NCBI GenBank assembly: GCA_963805445.1
Contig: CAWDUI010000054.1
Coordinates: 310,001-374,000, forward strand
Direction of reading: 5' to 3'
Source of the DNA: JAENVT01 sp963805445
Lineage (GTDB): Bacteria > Actinomycetota > Acidimicrobiia > Acidimicrobiales > Ilumatobacteraceae
Length of the DNA stretch: 64,000 nt
In this document: positions 1 to 8,590 of the stretch, in pieces
How positions within the stretch are numbered: position 1 is the stretch's first letter
How the letters are laid out: every line of letters begins with the position of its first letter
Notes under the pieces: model-generated
The model's input: the letters and a program-made list of their open reading frames with translations, nothing else
What the model was told of the DNA's origin: nothing
Databases searched by the model: none
Position numbers and translations under genes: made by a program

Positions 1-9
1 CTGTCCGAC

Positions 10-1020
10 GTGCCGATCAGCATCCTCGCGTCGACGATCGACAACCCCGACGTGCTCGAGCTGACCCACCTGTCGAAGACGTTCAAGCAGCGCAGCACCA
101 GCGTTCCGGCCCTCGTCGACGTCGATCTGCAACTCGTCGAGGGCGAGACGCTCGGCATCGTCGGCGAGTCGGGATCCGGCAAGTCGACCCTTGCCAAGAC
201 GATCCTCGGCATCGAGTCGGCCGATAGCGGCGGCACCGTGGCGCTCGACGGCAACACCGTCGCATCGAGCACCTCGGGGCGGAGCACCGACGACAAGCGC
301 GCCATGCAGATGGTGTTCCAGAACCCCGACTCGGCCCTCAACCGCAGCTGGTCCGTTCGCCGCATCCTCATGCGCAGCGTCGAGAAGCTGACCGGCATCA
401 AGGGCGATGCAGCCAACAAGCGCGTCGAGGAGTTGGCCGCCCAATTGCGTCTGACACCACGTCACCTCGACCTCAAGCCGCGGCAACTCTCGGGCGGATT
501 GAAGCAGCGTGTGGCGATCGCTCGAGCCTTCGCCGGTGATCCACGCATCGTGGTCTGCGACGAGCCCACCAGCGCGCTCGATGTCTCGGTGCAGGCCGCC
601 ATCCTCAACCTACTGGCCGACCTGCAAGCCGAGGAGAAGACGAGCTACGTCTTCATCACCCACGACATGGGCGTGGTGCGCTACCTCGCCGACCGCATCG
701 CCGTGATGTACCTCGGCCGCATCCAAGAAGTCGGGCCCACCGACGAGGTGTTCAACGGGCCCAACCACCCGTACACCGAGGCGCTGCTGTCGGCCATTCC
801 CAGTGTCGACGGCGAGCCGACGTCGCGAATCCGCCTCGAGGGTGAGATCCCGTCGCCGGCCAATCCGCCGAGCGGCTGCGTGTTCCACCCGCGCTGCCCG
901 CGGGTGATCGCCGGCCTGTGTGAGGTGACCGAGCCGCCGTTGCTCGAGGTCGCGCCCGGTCACGCGATGCGCTGCCACATCCCGATCGACGAGCTCCGGC
1001 GGCTGCAGAGCCAGAGCTGA
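10..1020 (+). CDS. Oligopeptide/dipeptide/nickel-type ABC transporter ATP-binding protein
   Basis: This is the ATPase subunit of a Dpp/Opp-type importer, which powers uptake of peptides or other small solutes at the inner face of the membrane. Seen directly: Walker A GESGSGKST near residue 55, signature LSGGLKQR near 160, Walker B IVVCDEPTSALD, an H-loop ITHD, and the C-terminal oligo_HPY region (NHPYTEALLSAIP and CVFHPRCP) typical of DppD/DppF. The GTG at 10 is the first usable start, but the frame is open to the window edge, so the true start may lie outside. Its stop abuts the convergent soxD stop. The substrate is not readable from this subunit; proximity to sarcosine genes is only suggestive. 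Confidence 0.9.
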   Translation: MPISILASTIDNPDVLELTHLSKTFKQRSTSVPALVDVDLQLVEGETLGIVGESGSGKSTLAKTILGIESADSGGTVALDGNTVASSTSGRSTDDKRAMQMVFQNPDSALNRSWSVRRILMRSVEKLTGIKGDAANKRVEELAAQLRLTPRHLDLKPRQLSGGLKQRVAIARAFAGDPRIVVCDEPTSALDVSVQAAILNLLADLQAEEKTSYVFITHDMGVVRYLADRIAVMYLGRIQEVGPTDEVFNGPNHPYTEALLSAIPSVDGEPTSRIRLEGEIPSPANPPSGCVFHPRCPRVIAGLCEVTEPPLLEVAPGHAMRCHIPIDELRRLQSQS

Positions 1021-1257
1021 TCAGTCGACGACGCGGTCGAGGCTGGTGTCGCGGCGTGCTGTGTGCCAACGATGGCACCCTGCCTCGTGGAACCATCGCT
1101 CGGTCTGCACACCGTCGACGTTGGTGAACATCCACACGCGGTCGAGGTCGCGATCGAACTCGTCGGTCAGGTGGGCCGGGGGCTCGGGCAGTTCGCCACC
1201 GAAGCGGAACTCTTCGACCGGGCGTGGCCCGCAGTTCGGACACGTGATCGTCAGCAT
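1021..1257 (-). CDS. soxD: Sarcosine oxidase delta subunit
   Basis: Small zinc-binding subunit of heterotetrameric sarcosine oxidase, the cytoplasmic enzyme that oxidatively demethylates sarcosine to glycine and gives the methyl carbon to tetrahydrofolate. The 78-aa product starts MLTITCPNCGPR, has the EFRFGGE segment and ends with the C-x-R-W-H element expected of SoxD, whose cysteines and histidine hold zinc. It is slightly shorter than the usual 85-100 aa. Its ATG overlaps the soxB stop by one base (TGATG), so it is the last gene of the soxAGBD unit and is probably translationally coupled. Confidence 0.93.
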   Translation of the reverse strand: MLTITCPNCGPRPVEEFRFGGELPEPPAHLTDEFDRDLDRVWMFTNVDGVQTERWFHEAGCHRWHTARRDTSLDRVVD

Positions 1258-2465
1258 CAGCGCGTTCCTGTCGAGCCCTGATCGGCCATCGGGTGGTCGG
1301 CGCCGAAGCGCGACAGCGCAAATGGTGCGATGAGATCAGGCGTGCGCCCAGTGGCGATCAGCTCCGCCATCTGCTCGCCGCCAGCGGGTATGCCCTTGAA
1401 GCCCCAGGTTCCCCATCCGGTGCTGATCACGAAACCGTCGACGCCGGTGAAGCCCATGATCGGTGAGAAGTCGGCGGAGATGTCGCACCGGCCCGTCCAC
1501 TGTCGGAGGATCTTGAGGTCGCGGACGAACGGCAGCAGGAACGCCATCTTCAGCGAGCACGATTGCAGGAACTGGAACGAGGATTGGCGCGAGTAGCTCG
1601 ACTCGCGTTCGAACTCGTGACCGATCAGCATCTGCCCGCGGGCGGTCTGCGAGACGTAGCAGAGCAGGTCGGTCGACGACACGATCGGCCCGAGACCCTG
1701 CGCGTACCCGTTGGTGACGAAGGCTTGCAGCGGGTGCGTGCGGACCGGCAGCCGGAGTCCGGCGTGTGCGGCAATCGTCGAGACGTCGCCGCCGACCGCG
1801 CTCATCACGGTTCCGGCGCTGATGTCGCCGCGCGATGTCTTCACACCCACCACCCGGTCTCCGTCTCGCAACAACCCGGTCACCCGCGTGCCCTGCATCA
1901 CGTGCACGCCACGTTGCATGGCGCCCTGCGCGTAGGCCCACACGACACGGTCGTGCCGCGCCGATGAACCGGGGACGTGGTACGACGCACCCAACACCGG
2001 GTAGCGGCCTCCGCCGGTGAGATCGACCTGCGGGCACAACCGCTTGACCTCCATCGGGTCGATCAGCAGCGTCTCGACGCCGCATGCCTGGTTGAGCTGC
2101 GCCCGTGATCGCTCGGCGCGGATGCCCGTCTCGGTATGTGCCATCCAGATCAAGCCCTTGGTGTCGTGCATGATCCAGCACCCGGTCTCGTCTTCCAGGT
2201 CCCGGTACAACTCGACGCTGTGGTTGTAGAAGCGGATCGACTCGGGGATGCCGTAGTTGGCCCGGATGATCGTGGTGTTGCGCCCCGAGTTGCCCGAGCC
2301 GATGTAGTCGGCCTCGATGACGGCGACGTTCGTGATGCCGTGGCGCGTCGCCAGGTAGTACGCAGTCGCCAAGCCGTGGCCGCCGCCGCCGATGATCACG
2401 ACGTCGTAGCTGGCTCTGGGCTCGTGCCACGTCAGCTCCAGCAGGGTTTCGACGAACTCGTTCAC
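1257..2465 (-). CDS. soxB: Sarcosine oxidase beta subunit (FAD/FMN)
   Basis: Catalytic flavoprotein subunit that oxidises sarcosine. The dinucleotide-binding motif DVVIIGGGGHGLATAYYLA lies near the N-terminus, followed by GSGNSGRNTT. The segment SSARHDRVVWAY corresponds to the region of the covalent-FMN histidine in characterised SoxB, and the C-terminal STGWGTWGFKGIP closes the DAO fold. The start is placed at the GTG at 2465 (VNEFVETLLELTW) because it overlaps the soxG stop as GTGA. The longer open frame upstream is shadow sequence inside soxG. The resulting 402 aa matches the family length of about 405. Confidence 0.93.
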   Translation of the reverse strand: MNEFVETLLELTWHEPRASYDVVIIGGGGHGLATAYYLATRHGITNVAVIEADYIGSGNSGRNTTIIRANYGIPESIRFYNHSVELYRDLEDETGCWIMHDTKGLIWMAHTETGIRAERSRAQLNQACGVETLLIDPMEVKRLCPQVDLTGGGRYPVLGASYHVPGSSARHDRVVWAYAQGAMQRGVHVMQGTRVTGLLRDGDRVVGVKTSRGDISAGTVMSAVGGDVSTIAAHAGLRLPVRTHPLQAFVTNGYAQGLGPIVSSTDLLCYVSQTARGQMLIGHEFERESSYSRQSSFQFLQSCSLKMAFLLPFVRDLKILRQWTGRCDISADFSPIMGFTGVDGFVISTGWGTWGFKGIPAGGEQMAELIATGRTPDLIAPFALSRFGADHPMADQGSTGTR

Positions 2466-2836
2466 CAGAGCCGCTCCGACAGTTCGTGGGCCAGACCGGC
2501 CGACACCACCAGCAACACGTGTTCCGGGCCGACCAGGATCTTGGCGGGCACGCCGGCGATCAGACCTTGGCCCAGCGTGCCGTCGGCAGGCAATGACCAT
2601 TCGATGTGGTTGGTGACGTCGGCGAACTCTGCAGGCGTGAGGCGCCAGTGCACGAACGCGTACTCGGGCTCGACGATCGCGAACGGGTCGTCGACGGAGA
2701 TCGTTGCTGCATCGGTGACGATCGCGTCGTCGGGGGCAATGCGAAGCATGGTCGTGCCGTTCGGCAACGCCACAGCATCGAGCGCGGCCGGCTTGGCCAC
2801 GACACGCAACCCGTGCAGTTGCTCAGGCGCGCGCAC
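2462..2836 (-). CDS. soxG: Sarcosine oxidase gamma subunit
   Basis: Gamma subunit of heterotetrameric sarcosine oxidase; it resembles the aminomethyltransferase N-terminal fold and packs against the alpha subunit. Recognition rests on its position between soxA and soxB, its size (about 124 aa) and the SoxG-like stretch GLRVVAKPAALDAVALPNG followed by HWRLTPAEF. The start is uncertain: the GTG at 2836 or the one at 2842 would overlap the end of soxA by 14-20 bases. The longer frame to 2890 would run deep inside soxA. The stop is coupled to soxB by a GTGA overlap. Confidence 0.8.
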   Translation of the reverse strand: MRAPEQLHGLRVVAKPAALDAVALPNGTTMLRIAPDDAIVTDAATISVDDPFAIVEPEYAFVHWRLTPAEFADVTNHIEWSLPADGTLGQGLIAGVPAKILVGPEHVLLVVSAGLAHELSERLW

Positions 2837-5006
2837 GGGCACCTTCCGGGTCGTAGAACGGTGTCGCCGTGACGTGGGCAAGGCGCCCATCGACGGTCAC
2901 GGTGTCGGCGAATGGTGTGTGCTTCTGCCAGCCGAGCATCACCGTCATGCCGAGCCCTGGTGATTGGAAGCTCGACGTGACATGACCGACGATCTCGCCG
3001 TCCACCCAGATCGGCGCACCCTCGACCGGCGCGGCGCCGTGCATCGTCATCCCGAACAGATGCCGACGATCGTCGAGATCGGCGGTGCGCAACAACGCGG
3101 TCCGGCCGATGAAGTCGGCCTTGTCGAGCTTCACCGCCCACTCCATGTCGAGCCGCCGTGGTGTCGAGTCCATCTCGGTGTCCATGCCGACGATCACGTG
3201 GCCCTTCTCGAGGCGTAACGCGAACAGCGCCTGCAGCCCGTGGGGTCGCACGCCGAGGTCGCGGCCCGCCTCCATCAGGGTCTGCCACAGCTCCACCGAA
3301 TGTGTGCGCGGGTGATGCAGTTCGAAGCTGGCCTCGCCGGTGAACGACAGGCGCAGAACATGACACGGGATGCCGGCGACGTCGGTGTGCACGTGCTGGA
3401 GGAAACGCGGCGGCTCTGCCAGGCCGACCCGCTGCAACAGCTCGCCGGCCAGCGGACCGGTCACGTTGATCGCGCCGAGCGCCAGCGTGCGATCGAGGAT
3501 GTGCACGTCGAGCCCCCACGATTCGATCCAGTCACGGATCCACGCCTCGGCGAACGACGCGCCGCCCGACGTGAAGGTCAGCAGGAAGCGGTCGCTGCCG
3601 TCGTCGGTGGCCTCACGACAGACCATGCCGTCGTCGATCAGATGACCACGCTCGTTGAGCAGCAGCACGTAGCGGCTGCGGCCGGGTCGGATGTCGTGGA
3701 TCGTCGTCGGGTAGATGCGTTCCAACGCCTCCACCACATCGGGACCCGTGACGATCATCTTGCCCAGCGTCGAGACGTCACCCAACGACACGCCCTCGCG
3801 GACCGCCCAGTACTCGTCGAGGAAGTTGCCGTAGTTCCACGGGCGCCACCATCCCCCGAAGCGATCCATGCGCGCCCCGAGGGCAACGTGTTCGTCGTGG
3901 AGCGAGGTGCGCCGGAACGGATCGAGGTGCATGTCGGCCGCGGCTTCGCTGATCGTCAGCTGACGCGACGCCGGTCGACCGGTGAACGGCGCAACGAGCT
4001 GACCCGATCGGTCGGTGACGAAGGCGCGGAGGTGCGGCATGCACACACTTCCCTGGCAGGTGCCGGTGCCGCAGAGCGCCGCACGCTTCACCAGTTCGAT
4101 GTGTTGGAATCCCTTGTCCCACACCATCTGCAGGTCGTCGACGGTGACCTTCGAGCACGGGCAGACGACTCCGGTCGTCGGGCAGGCGGGCAATTCGAAC
4201 GAGCCCGCGGCAGGGCCCACGGTTCGCACGTGCGGGTCGGCGACCATGCGCGCCAGCAGGTCGCGCGGTGCGGCGCGCACCGACGTGACCACCACCGCGT
4301 CGCACGGGGTCGAGGCACCGTCAGCGGTGACCACGGAGGTGGCCACGCCATCGGTCCCTTCGATCCTCACCAGTTCGTCGAGGTCGACGGTGGCGACCAC
4401 GCCGAGGTCGACCGCCGCCGCTCGAAGCTGCTCGGCCGCGCGCGTCGTGTAGATGCCGCGCAGCATGTTGCCCTCGCACACCGGGTGGAGCTCGGCGGCC
4501 CCAGTTGCGATCACCACGTCGTGGGCGTGCACGTGCAGCATCTCGCCGGTCGTCAGCCTGACGACCACCACCGGGCCGGGGTAGACACCGACGACATCGT
4601 GGCCGAGTTCCCCGGCCAGAACCGTCACATCGCGGCCCTCGGCGCGAGCAACAGCGGCCGCTGCCGTGCCCGATTCGCCGGCACCGATCACCACCACGTC
4701 GGCGTGCTGGCGGCGCAGTTCCGTGGCCGCGTGGCTCGGCGACGCCACCGGGTCGACCGGCGGATCGAGGTGCAGCGGAGGAGCGCCCACGGCCGGATGC
4801 CGAACCACCCGCATCCCCGGCCGCGCCGCAGTCAGGCAGGTGCGGGTGAACGCAACCCCGTCGATCTCGGCGCAGCAGTTCCCGCAGTCGCCGGCCAGAC
4901 AAAGGGTTCCGCCGTGTTGCGGATGTTGACCGGCGCGCACCACTGCAACGGCTACGGATTCGCCGTCGGCGTACTCGATCGGTTGGTCGTCAACCACGAT
5001 GCGCAT
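2823..5006 (-). CDS. soxA: Sarcosine oxidase alpha subunit, compact form
   Basis: Large subunit of heterotetrameric sarcosine oxidase. Domains in order: a ferredoxin-like N-terminus with cysteines at 36, 41, 44 and 57 (Cx4Cx2Cx12C); a Rossmann motif VVVIGAGESGTAAAA near 105; a cysteine module (CPCSKVTVDDL then CGTGTCQGSVC) near 285-325; and a C-terminal GcvT-like folate-binding domain from about 370 that takes the methyl carbon. At 727 aa it is far shorter than the usual 950-1000 aa; the missing part is in the central nucleotide-binding region. It is first in an A-G-B-D operon, whereas the common order is B-D-A-G. A TANNNT element (TACAGT) sits 9 nt upstream of the ATG. Confidence 0.9.
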   Translation of the reverse strand: MRIVVDDQPIEYADGESVAVAVVRAGQHPQHGGTLCLAGDCGNCCAEIDGVAFTRTCLTAARPGMRVVRHPAVGAPPLHLDPPVDPVASPSHAATELRRQHADVVVIGAGESGTAAAAVARAEGRDVTVLAGELGHDVVGVYPGPVVVVRLTTGEMLHVHAHDVVIATGAAELHPVCEGNMLRGIYTTRAAEQLRAAAVDLGVVATVDLDELVRIEGTDGVATSVVTADGASTPCDAVVVTSVRAAPRDLLARMVADPHVRTVGPAAGSFELPACPTTGVVCPCSKVTVDDLQMVWDKGFQHIELVKRAALCGTGTCQGSVCMPHLRAFVTDRSGQLVAPFTGRPASRQLTISEAAADMHLDPFRRTSLHDEHVALGARMDRFGGWWRPWNYGNFLDEYWAVREGVSLGDVSTLGKMIVTGPDVVEALERIYPTTIHDIRPGRSRYVLLLNERGHLIDDGMVCREATDDGSDRFLLTFTSGGASFAEAWIRDWIESWGLDVHILDRTLALGAINVTGPLAGELLQRVGLAEPPRFLQHVHTDVAGIPCHVLRLSFTGEASFELHHPRTHSVELWQTLMEAGRDLGVRPHGLQALFALRLEKGHVIVGMDTEMDSTPRRLDMEWAVKLDKADFIGRTALLRTADLDDRRHLFGMTMHGAAPVEGAPIWVDGEIVGHVTSSFQSPGLGMTVMLGWQKHTPFADTVTVDGRLAHVTATPFYDPEGARARA

Positions 5007-5015
5007 GCTCAGCCG

Positions 5016-5021
5016 ACTGTA
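5016..5021 (-). promoter_or_regulatory. Putative -10 element of the sox operon
   Basis: On the minus strand TACAGT ends 9 nt before the soxA ATG and there is no Shine-Dalgarno sequence in between. This predicts a transcript beginning at or within two or three bases of the start codon. No convincing -35 hexamer is visible. Confidence 0.35.
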
Positions 5022-5091
5022 GCGAATCCTTGATTAACGGCACGACTGTTCTGTGAATGAATTCGTCGGGTGGCATGCGAAACTACGCCAC

Positions 5092-5857
5092 ATGGATCCT
5101 CTGGGGCTTCAGCAAACGACACGAGTTGCCTTGGTCACCGGAGCCGGCAGTGGCATCGGTCGTGCCGTTGCCGCGGCCCTGGCCGCCGACGGCTTCACGG
5201 TGGTGCTGGCCGGTCGCCGGGCCGACGCATTGGGCGAGACCGCGGCGACGATCGCCACCGACACCGTGATACAGCCCACCGACGTCACCGACGTGAGCAG
5301 TGTCGACGCGCTCTTCGCGGCGATCGATCAGCGACTCGGGCGTCTCGATCTGTTGTTCAACAACGCCGGTGTCGGTGCGCCTCCTGTTCCTCTCGACGAG
5401 CTCAGCCTCGAGCACTGGCAGCGTGCGGTCGACACCAACCTCACCGGATCCTTCCTGTGCGCGCAGCGAGCCATGGCGATGATGAAACGGCAAGATCCCG
5501 CCGGCGGTCGCATCATCAACAACGGATCGATCTCCGCCCACACCCCGCGGCCGAACTCGGCCCCGTACACCGCGACCAAGCACGCCATCACCGGCCTGAC
5601 CAAGTCGATCGCCGCTCGACGGCCGCCCGTTCGGCATCACCTGTGGCCAGATCGACATCGGTAACGCCGAGTCGCCGATGACCGCCCGCATGGCCGACGG
5701 CGTGCCGCAGCCCGACGGCAGTCGTCGACCCGAGCCGGTGATGAACGTCGACGACGCCGCCCGTGCCGTTCGCTACATGGCCAGCCTCCCGCCTGAATCC
5801 AACGTGCTGTTCATGACCGTGATGGCCGCCGGCATGCCCTTCGCCGGTCGCGGCTGA
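5092..5857 (+). CDS. SDR family oxidoreductase (frameshifted)
   Basis: Short-chain dehydrogenase/reductase using NAD(P). The glycine motif TGAGSGIGRA lies near residue 15, LLFNNAGVG near 85, and the catalytic serine, tyrosine and lysine are in NNGSISAHTPRPNSAPYTATK. The reading frame breaks at about 5613, where one extra base turns an expected SIALDGRPFGITCGQIDIG into a nonsense tail. The correct frame then runs to the TGA at 5857, giving about 254 aa, the normal family length. The start is the ATG at 5092 (MDPLGLQQ). It diverges from soxA and converges on the VOC gene across a strong hairpin. The substrate is unknown. Confidence 0.85.
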
Positions 5858-5878
5858 GCGGCGGGCGCCCTCTCGCTG

Positions 5879-5926
5879 AACTGGGCAGCCCCAGAACGAT
5901 ACGTCTGCTTCTGGGGCTGCCCAGTT
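5879..5926. terminator. Bidirectional terminator hairpin
   Basis: A perfect 18-bp inverted repeat (AACTGGGCAGCCCCAGAA and its complement) surrounds a 12-nt loop, between the convergent SDR and VOC genes. It lacks a long U-tract but is by far the strongest stem seen in the window and is well placed to end transcription from both sides. Confidence 0.75.
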
Positions 5927-5932
5927 CGTCGC

Positions 5933-6307
5933 TCAGCCGTGGCTAGCGTCGACGACACAGAAGCGGTTGCCCTCCGGATCGGCAAGCACGACGAAGTCGG
6001 GGTCCGATCCGTACGAGTCCCACGGCACCCGGGTGGCGCCGAGCCCGACCAGGCGCTCGACCTCTGAGGTCTGTTCGGCCGCGTCGTCGACAACGAGGTC
6101 GAGATGGACCCTCGGTTGCTCTTGCGCCGGTGTCTCCGAGCGTTGGAGCGCCACCCGTGTCCCAACTCTGGACGGTGGCACGAGGATCGTGAAACCGTTG
6201 TCGGAGTCGGGGAAGTGGTGTGGTTCATACCCGAGGACGGCCGACCAGAACGACACCGCCCGATCGACGTCCTCGACGCCCAGTACGACGGTTCCAAGCC
6301 GGATCAT
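5933..6307 (-). CDS. VOC family protein (glyoxalase/bleomycin-resistance fold)
   Basis: Single-domain vicinal-oxygen-chelate protein of 124 aa. It opens MIRLGTVVLGVEDVDRAVSFW, the usual first beta-alpha unit, and ends with DPEGNRFCVVDA, which carries the typical metal-ligand glutamate region of the second module. Metal-dependent enzyme or small-molecule binding are both possible and the substrate cannot be inferred. The ATG at 6307 is chosen because the longer upstream frame lacks family similarity. Confidence 0.85.
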   Translation of the reverse strand: MIRLGTVVLGVEDVDRAVSFWSAVLGYEPHHFPDSDNGFTILVPPSRVGTRVALQRSETPAQEQPRVHLDLVVDDAAEQTSEVERLVGLGATRVPWDSYGSDPDFVVLADPEGNRFCVVDASHG

Positions 6308-6379
6308 GACGCGAGTTTGACACGCCGGACGGCGCGTAAACGCCTTGCGTTCGCCCGCCACAGCAGGCAGTCTGCGGGC

Positions 6380-6874
6380 GTGAGACGGGCCGCTGTTGTC
6401 GTGTTGATGGTGGCGACAGCATGCGCCAGCTCTGGGTCCACCGCCACGACTCATGTGGTCGCGACGTCGAGCACGACGGCTGCGGAAGCACGGGCGATCG
6501 ACGGCCCGGTGATGCGCTATCAAGAGACATCGTCGCCATCGGGCAACCTGGCGGCCCTGCTGCAAGGGCTGCTGCAGCTCGACGGGGACTGCCTGTACCT
6601 CGTGCAGGAAGCGCCCGGCGAGCGCTTCCCGGTTCTCTGGCCGGCGGGGACCCGGTGGGACCAGTCGAACCAGTCGGTGGTCCTGTCGAACGGCGAGGTC
6701 ATGCCGATCGGTGGCGCCGTCGAGGGCCGTGGCGGCTACTTCTACCTGTCAGACGTCGGCTTGCTCGCCGGGACGGCGGCGCGGAACCTCGCCGCACGGT
6801 GTGTCGACAATTCGTACAGCCAGACTGCCGTTGTCGACAACGTGGGCGGGGCGATCGGCCCGAAGGTCAACTAG
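6380..6874 (+). CDS. Small secreted protein or lipoprotein of unknown function
   Basis: The 164-aa product starts at GTG 6380 with a positively charged start and hydrophobic stretch (VRRAAVVVLMVATAC) followed by a Ser/Thr-rich spacer. This fits an exported protein, possibly a lipoprotein cleaved at the cysteine, although the lipobox (ATAC) is weak. The mature part contains GDCLYLVQEAPGERFPVLWP and a ring of tryptophan and tyrosine residues. I do not recognise the family. A CAGTCT hexamer 6 nt before the GTG may be a leaderless -10. Confidence 0.65.
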   Translation: MRRAAVVVLMVATACASSGSTATTHVVATSSTTAAEARAIDGPVMRYQETSSPSGNLAALLQGLLQLDGDCLYLVQEAPGERFPVLWPAGTRWDQSNQSVVLSNGEVMPIGGAVEGRGGYFYLSDVGLLAGTAARNLAARCVDNSYSQTAVVDNVGGAIGPKVN

Positions 6875-6893
6875 TCGCCGCGGGCCAGGAGGA

Positions 6894-7704
6894 TCAGGCG
6901 CCGGCCAGACGGCCGATCAACGTGCGGTGCTCGTCGTCGAGCGGCCGGGCGTCGCCGGCGACGGCGTTCTCGGTTGCCCTCCCGGGCTTCGACGTGGCGG
7001 GGATCGACACGGTGGTCGCCGGGTGGCTCAACCCCCATTGCAGCAATGCCTGCCCCCACGTGTGGATGCCGAACGGCTCGAGCGGGGCAAGTTCAGCGGC
7101 TGTCGGGGAGATGCGCATCAGATCGGCGGCAGCGAACGGGCGCATGATCAGCACGCCGAGCCCGAGCTCCTCGGCCAGTGGCAACAGGCGGGCCTCGACC
7201 TCGCGTTCGCGTGGGTTGTAGGGGATCTGGATGGCGTCGAGGCGACCGGTGACCATCGCCGCCTCGAGCTCGCCGAAGCTCGCTGCCTGCCAGTGCGTCG
7301 CGCCGACGAGCGTGACCTGCCCGTTGTCGCGTAGCTCCTCGATGCGCCGCAGGCGCTCCGGCCAGCGAACCATGTTGTGGATCTGCAACAGCTCGACGTG
7401 ACCGCCGTAGAAGGACAGCGACGCCGCAATCTGACGCTCTGCAACGTCGTCGTCATCGGTCCAGACCTTGGTGGCGACGACAGCTTCCGAGCGTCGACCT
7501 TCGAGCGCGGCCCCCAGCATGCGCTCGGCCTTGCCGTACATCGGTGACGAGTCGAACAAGGTCGTTCCAGCATCGAGCGCTGCCGACACGACCTCACGCG
7601 GCGAGCACGAGATCGTCGGTGTCCAACGTCTTCGACGTGCCCATCCCGATGATCGGCACCATCGGTGCATCGGCATGCTTCGGGGAGAGCGAACGGAGTT
7701 CCAT
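6894..7704 (-). CDS. Aldo/keto reductase family protein (frameshifted)
   Basis: NAD(P)H-dependent aldo/keto reductase with a TIM-barrel fold. Recognised pieces are GMGTSKTLDT at the N-terminus, DAGTTLFDSSPMYGKAERMLG carrying the catalytic Asp and Tyr, VVATKVW with the catalytic Lys, and SIPATSKPGRATEN for cofactor binding. One extra base near 7600 separates the first 36 residues (MELRSLSPKHADAP...) from the rest; with it removed the junction reads LVLAREVVSAALDAG and the protein is about 269 aa. The start is the ATG at 7704, or 7713 nine bases upstream. The physiological substrate is unknown. Confidence 0.85.
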
Positions 7705-7855
7705 ACGGCGCATTCTCGCACCGCGCCACGTGGAGTTGGCGCGGCGTCGATCGACATGAGCGATCAAGATGATCACGGCAGGCCGCCGTGTCCGTCGTGC
7801 TGGCAGACTGGACGAAACTGCACGCTGAAATCGCAGCGACACGACGGGAGGCATC

Positions 7856-8572
7856 ATGCCTGAGGAGTTCGAAGGGGATCTTTCCGGAGCGGTGTTCTGG
7901 GGGGCTGATCTCAGCGGCGCACGCTTCCGCGACGTCAACCTCACCGACGCCAGGATCACCCACGCCTGGCTCGTCAACGTCGACATCGACGCGCTCGTCG
8001 ACAAGCTGGTCATCAACGGCGTCGACGTGACGTCGTATGTGAACGCTCGCGATCCGTGGTACCCACTGCGCGCCATGCTCCGTCCGTCCGGCCCGGATGA
8101 GATGTCCGCAACGTGGGCGGCGCTCGAAGCCGAGTGGGCGAAGACGATCGCCTTCGCCAAAGAGCTCCCTGAGGACTCGCTGCACGAATCGGTCAACGAC
8201 GAGTGGTCGTTCGTCCAGACGCTGCGGCATCTCGTGTTCGCGATGGACAAGTGGTTCACCGCGCCGGTCCTCCGAGGAGGATTCGACCCGATCGGGTTGC
8301 CGAACTCGGGCTCCGTCGGGTTCCCGTGGCCCGGCCTCGACTACGACTTGAAGCCGTCTGTCGATGACGCCCTCGCCGTTCGCGCCGACCGGGCCACGCG
8401 GTTCCGCGAGTATCTCGCCTCGGCGGCGCCCACCGACCTCACCCGACCCATCGAAGTGCTGGAGAACGGCACGAACCCGCTGCAGGAGTGCATCTACACC
8501 GTCTTCGAGGAAGAGTTCTGGCACAATCGCTACGCACGGCGCGACCTCACGCTGCTGCACGCCGCGAACTGA
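7856..8572 (+). CDS. DinB-family protein with N-terminal pentapeptide-like repeats
   Basis: A 238-aa protein. Residues 5-45 carry pentapeptide-like units (DLSGAVFWGADLSGARFRDV), and the rest is a DinB-like four-helix bundle, a fold used by many thiol-dependent or metal-binding enzymes. Potential metal-ligand histidines occur in LRHLVFAMDKW and EEEFWHNRY. The ATG follows a good ribosome site (GGGAGG). The reaction is unknown. This domain pairing occurs in actinobacteria, and the gene stands alone here. Confidence 0.8.
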   Translation: MPEEFEGDLSGAVFWGADLSGARFRDVNLTDARITHAWLVNVDIDALVDKLVINGVDVTSYVNARDPWYPLRAMLRPSGPDEMSATWAALEAEWAKTIAFAKELPEDSLHESVNDEWSFVQTLRHLVFAMDKWFTAPVLRGGFDPIGLPNSGSVGFPWPGLDYDLKPSVDDALAVRADRATRFREYLASAAPTDLTRPIEVLENGTNPLQECIYTVFEEEFWHNRYARRDLTLLHAAN

Positions 8573-8590
8573 TTCGCAGCACGACTCCGA

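Noticed and set aside
3240..5033. 597-aa open frame on the plus strand across soxA
   Set aside because: Antisense shadow of a GC-rich gene with no recognisable motif; soxA on the other strand has clear domains over the whole stretch.
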